Assembly (NCBI GenBank): GCA_003952965.2
Contig: CM025852.1
Span: 5,223,979-5,287,978 of the forward strand
Reading direction: 5' to 3'
DNA length: 64,000 bases
Source: Morella rubra
Lineage: Eukaryota > Streptophyta > Magnoliopsida > Fagales > Myricaceae
The notes under the pieces are model-generated. The model was not told where the DNA came from. It saw only the letters and a list, made by a program, of their open reading frames with translations, and did not search any database. Every line of letters starts with the position of its first letter. Position 1 is the first letter of the stretch. Positions 59,111-64,000 of this stretch are shown in pieces. The position numbers and the translations under genes were made by a program.

Positions 59111-61190
59111 GGGCTCAATGCTGCATGCGCATTTGAACTTCCACAACAGCATGCTGCATGCATTTTCGCGTTTTGATTTGAAGATGTCAATTTTTAATTT
59201 TTTAAGAAAAAAAAACCCCATGCCAAATTCAAATATAGGAGAAGACTTTAATTATATTTTTAGATGGTGTGACAATTTTTTTTTAAAAAAATGAATTATA
59301 GTTAAGTCAAAGACTAAAGTAATATAAAAAATGTGCAGCTTAATATTTAAATTTACAAAATCAAAAAATTTAAGTTTAAAAATGGAGATGTAAGAAAACA
59401 CATGAATTGATCAATTAGAGCCTTTGTTATAACCTTGATAATTGGTTGGCGGCCATTCAATTCATATGGTGTTTAAGGACTGCTAGCTGCTCTTCCATTT
59501 ATATAGTAAATGATGGTACTTATGGACCTAATTATATTATTTATTATATTTAAAAAGAAAATCTTTATTAACTTAGCAGAAGAGGACAGATCACGACTTC
59601 CATAAAAAGACATACTTTATATATATATATACAGAGACAGGCCTATACATTAGTTAGTAGCATGTTTAGCATATGGTAGTGCGTGCTTTCCTATTTCATC
59701 TAACCAGGCACTCACGTTCTAAACAAATTTCGTTCGTCATCTACCAAAAGGTCTACCATCTAACACCTTCTTCCAATCATTGCCCATAAGAAAACTTGCC
59801 ATACAATATTGTCTAGCCTTCTAAACAAAGCAGGCCTATGCGTACAAAAATAAAATAAAAAAAAGGTGCTAAATAATTCCAATAGCATTTTCCAACTTCC
59901 CATACAATATAGTCTTAATAAGCGATTTTTCATTCGGCCAATACATTAACAAATGAAATTAAGGTTCTAGATCAAATTGACGAATATATTTTGATTTTGA
60001 GGTGGTTTTGTACTGTTTTTTTTTTTTTCCCGTAATTCCATCTGTCGAAAATTTTTTTTTTCTTCGCATCTGTCGATTTCCATCATACTTGAATGAACAA
60101 CATTTACTAGGACTATCTTATTCGAGAATCTATCTTATTTCTCTGCAGCCCGCACCAACCAGTATATACCTTTTTAATGCTCGGCATATTCTTCCAGCCA
60201 ATATTCAGTTTCTTTTTTAACCTAAATGAAATTCAGGTAATCATAAGAATGGCAGGTGACCTGTCGTTTTTTAATTTTTTTTTTTTTTTTTAATTGAAAT
60301 TTTTTCTTTCGTCAATAGCTTCAATGGCAACGTAAGTCCTAAACAAAATTTAAGAGAAGTAACGAGCAAAAGAAGGAGGAAAATAGAACCGAGCTTGGAC
60401 AGAAGGGTAGATCAAAGGGAAATTTTGAAGCATTCAATTGGAGACGCAGTACGTGGTTAGAATTGTCAAATTCCATTGCTTTTCGTGTGGTACACTCAAG
60501 TCATAAATTCCCAAGAGGCCAAATAAATGCCTCGAGCAGCCATTTGTACCACCTGCTCTACCATTAAATCACATACCGAGGGCAATTATACTACCTCCTC
60601 AAACAGCTAAAAGGCTAACTTTGAAAAGAGAGAGGAAAGAATTAGGACCCAATCTTAGGTTAGTCCGATATATGTTTTATTTGCAATGTCTCACCCCTCA
60701 AAACAATAAAAATGAAATTCCAAGTTAGGCCAAAGACTAATCAAGCATTGAAAGGGGAAGAGATGGCTTGGAATTTGCAATTTTCCATTCGATTCATGAT
60801 CACATTAACTAATTAAGGGAGACAACAAAAACTTGAAGAATAATTAATAAAAAGACATAATATTTAATGTCAAGAAAAGAATCAATATTGTTCAGAAAAT
60901 TGCAATTCAAGCGAAGGAGATCCTTTGAATATACTGGAAGAATCGCAATTAATAAGATAGCAGGCGAAATAAATTCCAAAACAAGAGAGACAATGACAAA
61001 AATTGTGACCCTCACGCTTTTGGGTTCAACATATTATACCATCAATTAACCAAATAAGAAAAAAGAAAACCCAGCGACATACGAAAACGACCCAAGAAAG
61101 AAAGAAGTTGCTCTCCAATTACATATCCCGGCCAATGGCAATAGAATCCATACGCGACCTCCCTTAGCAGCTAAAAACAGAGAAAAAAAA
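59111..61190. other. AT-rich intergenic DNA
   Basis: No gene is recognised. A (TA)n run lies near 59616-59631, with several poly(T) and poly(A) tracts. The last few hundred bases would be the 3' flank of the small peptide gene. Confidence 0.45.
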
Positions 61191-61215
61191 ATACAGCCGG
61201 GTTGTTATGGCGCGG

Positions 61216-61884
61216 TCATCTGTGAGCCGTGACCAACGTCTCGATGAATCTTAGGCCGTCGAATCTCGGCGCGAATTTCTCCTCAGATGACCTTCGCGAA
61301 TTTGCCGCATCATTTTTGGCCGAAGATGAAGAAGAATAGAACCCCTAAAAAATACAAACAATTAGGTTAATTAAAAGTTGACCGAAAACTTACCAGACAT
61401 TTGTCTAAGAAAACAAGAAGAAAATTAAACGTAATGCTGAATGCTTGAAATGAGAGGGAAGATGGCATATCCTAATCGAAGCACCCCGGCTTACAAGGGC
61501 GGAGGATTGAACAATTCGCGACTCTCAACAGAAGAGCATCATAAGGAAATGAAAGAAACAGACAAAGGAAAGGCAACCGAACGGACAAACAAACGGGGCG
61601 ATCTCGAGGGCGGAGGATTGAACAATTCGTGACTCTCAACAGAAGAGCATTATAAAGAAATGAAAGAAACAGATGAAGGAGAGGCAACCGAACGGACAAA
61701 TAAACGGGGCGATCTCGACAAATTTTGCATTGAGTTTAAAAGCTCGACTAATTATGTCATATTACTGTACCTCATTCGAGCAAGGACGAGCGGAGGTGTC
61801 ACGATCTGCTGCAGAAGAAGAGGAGCCGAGAGCCACCGTGGATGCGGCTAGTACCGACGCCACCAGCGTACACGACCCCTTCAT
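61216..61884 (-). CDS. 80-aa secreted-like small protein, Avr9/Cf-9 rapidly elicited (At1g32928-like) type, 2 exons
   Basis: Exon 1 (61884-61771) encodes 38 residues starting MKGSCTLVASVLAASTVALG and ends at a GAATGAG|GTACAG donor. Exon 2 (61344-61216) follows a TTTTTTAG acceptor and closes in frame with 42 residues. The N-terminus is hydrophobic and signal-peptide-like, the middle is Ser-rich, and the C-terminus FAPRFDGLRFIETLVTAHR is the strongly conserved signature of a small plant family. From memory, Arabidopsis members are annotated as wound- or elicitor-induced, 'Avr9/Cf-9 rapidly elicited'. One of these, At1g32928, lies just beyond GBSS1, as here. The 426-base intron carries a 111-base tandem duplication. 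Molecular function is unknown. Short exons make it easy to miss. Confidence 0.75.
61494..61720. repeat. Two-unit tandem repeat (111 bp) inside the small peptide gene intron
   Basis: Two adjacent units of 111 bases share GGCGGAGGATTGAACAATTC, GACTCTCAACAGAAGAGCAT, AGGCAACCGAACGGACAAA and a closing GGGGCGATCTCGA. They differ by only a handful of bases, so the duplication is young. Confidence 0.92.
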
Positions 61885-62067
61885 TTTCTTATCCCCTGTC
61901 TTGGAAACTCCGACTACAAGAAGAAATATCACTCAGAATTCCGAGATACAATGGACGAAACCCGACACACCTCGCCGGATCTCGACCAACCGCTTCTCTC
62001 TCTGCGCAATTCTTTCTATTCGACGTCTTTTATCTCCGTCTCGCTGTTTAGCGCTCTGGTAGGAGCC

Positions 62068-62075
62068 TTTTTATA
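62068..62075 (-). promoter_or_regulatory. Probable TATA box of the small peptide gene
   Basis: The minus strand reads TATAAAAA here (in GGGTATAAAAAGG), about 185 bases upstream of the ATG at 61884. That leaves a leader of about 150 bases. It is a near-consensus plant TATA box for a strong or inducible promoter. Confidence 0.6.
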
Positions 62076-62099
62076 CCCAGGAAGAGGGCTTAGCTTCCA

Positions 62100-63065
62100 C
62101 GCCTCCTCATTTAACGGAATTTAACTCTATTTTTGGTTCCGTTCTCGCTTCGAATTCTTGGCCACTAAAGTTCATACGGCATCCCAGCTTCACTACCCCT
62201 AGCACGCAATAGTTAGCTGACACGTATTTTCCAAAGTAGCCAGCTGGGCAATAAAGGCCAATAGTTTTTTTTCTTCTTATGAACTTTATTATTAATTTAT
62301 GAGGAGGGCAAATTGGTCTAAAATTGGAATAAATTAGGAGCGGTGGAAGGGTAAGTAGGGGGCATTTGTGGTTTAGAATAAAGAGAGGAAACTCGGTAGC
62401 GGGATAGTTCCCTTTGCATAGGCTCGATGCCGTTTGGGCCCAAGTCCCGATTCTCCGATCCTCGAATCTTGCCAGCCAGATACCTCTGCTGTCGCTTTAA
62501 TTTAATTTTATTCAATGTCAAAAATTAAAGTATCTAATTTGAATAAGAAATTAGAAACAATTTTTTTATGTAAGATTTTTAAAAAAAAATTAAAAAAATT
62601 ATGAAAATTGAAGTATATTAGAGTTTTATTAAATTTTAAAAAAGAGTTGTGAAAGAGGTAAAAAGAGAAATTATTTTTTAATTGTAATAAAAAAGAAATA
62701 ATTGACGAAAATAGACATGATTATGAAGTTTTTTAATAAAAGTTTTTTAATTATTTTTTTTTTAAAAAAAAAAATTTAAATGAAGAGAATAACTTTTTGA
62801 CGTTTTGGGCCGTAATACTGGAGTCAAAATGGAATCCGCGACTCTTGAAATTGTGGTAATCAGCTTGGCATCGCAAATTGCGCAGCGGACATAAGCCGAA
62901 AGCGTTGGACGAAACAAAAGCGATGTGTGATTTCCTTGCGGACCGTATATATTAAACACTCAGCAGAAGCTTTCGGCTCATGCAACGGAATTATGTGGCC
63001 ATTAACCCTTAGGCTCCACTTCTTAAATTTTTTAATTTGAGGCAGGCCCTATGCCTTTTGTATTT
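62100..63065. other. Upstream flank of the peptide gene, then AT-rich DNA
   Basis: No gene. The stretch 62500-62780 is very A/T-rich low-complexity sequence. A moderately GC-rich patch (62800-63000) has no recognised content. Confidence 0.4.
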
Positions 63066-63069
63066 AATG

Positions 63070-63236
63070 TTTGAGTGTTAAAATTTTGGAATGTTAGAGC
63101 AGTTGAAAAAATGAAGAGAGATTATTGAATAAAATTTTTATATTTATTTATAATGAAAATTGATGATTTGATAAGAAGAGAAATTTTTTTTATAATTATT
63201 TTATTATAGCCAAAATGTTGGCATGGCCCCAAACGC
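63070..63236. mobile_element. Diverged MITE of the 12335-12545 family
   Basis: It shares GTGTTAAAATTTTGGAA, AAAAAATGAAGAGAGA, GAAAATTGATGATTTGAT and the closing TTATTTTATTATAGCCAAAA with the copy at 18810-18978. No coding capacity. Ends are approximate. Confidence 0.5.
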
Positions 63237-63507
63237 CAACATCTAGAGCCATGAGAAGCTTTTGTTGAGTCGGAGTGTAATGTTTTAATTAAGTTTGATT
63301 AGCTTTGTTTGAGGGTTATTCCATTTATCTTCTTCTTATTCAAATATAATGCAATTCGAACAAAAATAAACATATCACATGAACTATAAAATTTGAGTCA
63401 GAAATTAAAAAAGATACGAATTATATTTGATTACTAACTTGGATTGATTAATTGTTTAGTAACTTTAGTTAGATATCTAGTCTTGAATTTTAACAAATAA
63501 GAAAATT

Positions 63508-63856
63508 TGTTAGGAATTTGAACTCTAAATTTGAAGAAGAAAAAAATTGTAGGCTACGTAGGTTCCATATCAACAAGTCAAGATTTACATGCAACAAGCA
63601 TGCTTCTTATTAAATGCAGCAACCAAAGCATGCTCTTCATTAAATGAGCTGCAAGACAAGATTTGCACGGTGCTGCAAATCTTAACAAAGTGTGATTTGT
63701 TCACACCGTCTCATTTCTCCTATATATAACTCTATAAGTAAGGTTGAGCTGAGAGTTGTAAATTAGTATGTTAAAATCAAAGTTTTCTCATTTATGGGCG
63801 TAAATATATAGTCGAACCACGTCTATGTGTGTTGGTGTTTTGTTTTGTGCTCAACA
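63508..63856 (+). mobile_element. Probable solo LTR of a Ty1/copia-type retrotransposon (fossil)
   Basis: It begins TGTTAGGAATTTG and ends GTGCTCAACA, with a TATATATAA box at about 63721. The 3' part, TTTTCTCATTTATGGGCG, then GTCGAACCACGT and TGTGTGTTGGTGTTTTG, is characteristic of plant copia LTRs. No primer-binding site, coding part or second LTR follows, so it looks like a solo LTR of about 350 bases. A clean target duplication was not seen. Confidence 0.65.
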
Positions 63857-64000
63857 AAAAAATAATATACAGGTCAAGTCTCCACATTGATTTTTTAATA
63901 TGTAAAATGAAATTTTATAATAATTTTAAAAAGTTTCAAGCGTAATCTTAATTAATCCTTTCAAAATCAAAATCTTTATATGACTAGCTCTAATAGTTAC

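Overview
The window looks like nuclear DNA of a eudicot plant, probably woody. It is AT-rich, its genes are split by GT-AG introns, and every recognised protein has a plant-specific relative. I placed exons by eye from frame continuity and splice signals. All six multi-exon gene models close in frame.

Layout, left to right. (a) 1-6.2 kb: gene-poor, with a decayed zf-GRF gene (1.0-1.7 kb) and a 5'-truncated L1-type LINE (4.6-6.2 kb). (b) 6.4-9.5 kb (+): zinc alcohol dehydrogenase-like gene, 10 exons, 392 aa. (c) 10.9-15.8 kb (-): CID11-type poly(A)-binding-protein-interacting RNA-binding protein (PAM2 plus two RRMs), 10 exons, 393 aa, with a 2.8-kb intron carrying a MITE. (d) 16-27 kb: repeat island with a gypsy-related fragment, inverted-repeat elements, a near-identical duplication, a large foldback element and a hAT deletion derivative with a target-site duplication sitting in an older element. 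(e) 27.4-33.3 kb (+): PHD-finger nuclear protein, 1160 aa, with an upstream ORF that would overlap its start codon. (f) 35.4-43.3 kb (+): DUSP-USP deubiquitinase of the UBP11 group, 13 exons, 941 aa. (g) 45.6-46.9 kb (-): GH17 beta-1,3-glucanase with a short first exon and a GPI-like tail. (h) 49.4-53.0 kb (-), with a 5'UTR intron reaching 53.96 kb: granule-bound starch synthase I (waxy), 13 coding exons, 615 aa. (i) 54-64 kb: repeats, two probable solo LTRs, and a two-exon 80-aa secreted-like peptide gene at 61.2-61.9 kb (-).

The genes do not form a pathway or operon. From memory, their order matches a stretch of Arabidopsis chromosome 1: At1g32780 (ADH-like), At1g32790 (CID11), At1g32810 (PHD), At1g32850 (UBP11), At1g32860 (GH17), At1g32900 (GBSS1), At1g32928 (Avr9/Cf-9 rapidly elicited-like). 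The window is therefore best read as a conserved microsyntenic block interrupted by transposon-derived sequence. I saw no rRNA gene, confident tRNA gene, CRISPR array or clearly new multi-gene system. The less ordinary items are the 80-aa peptide gene, the overlapping uORF, the unnamed C-terminal module of the PHD protein, the long hairpin element and the asymmetric duplication.
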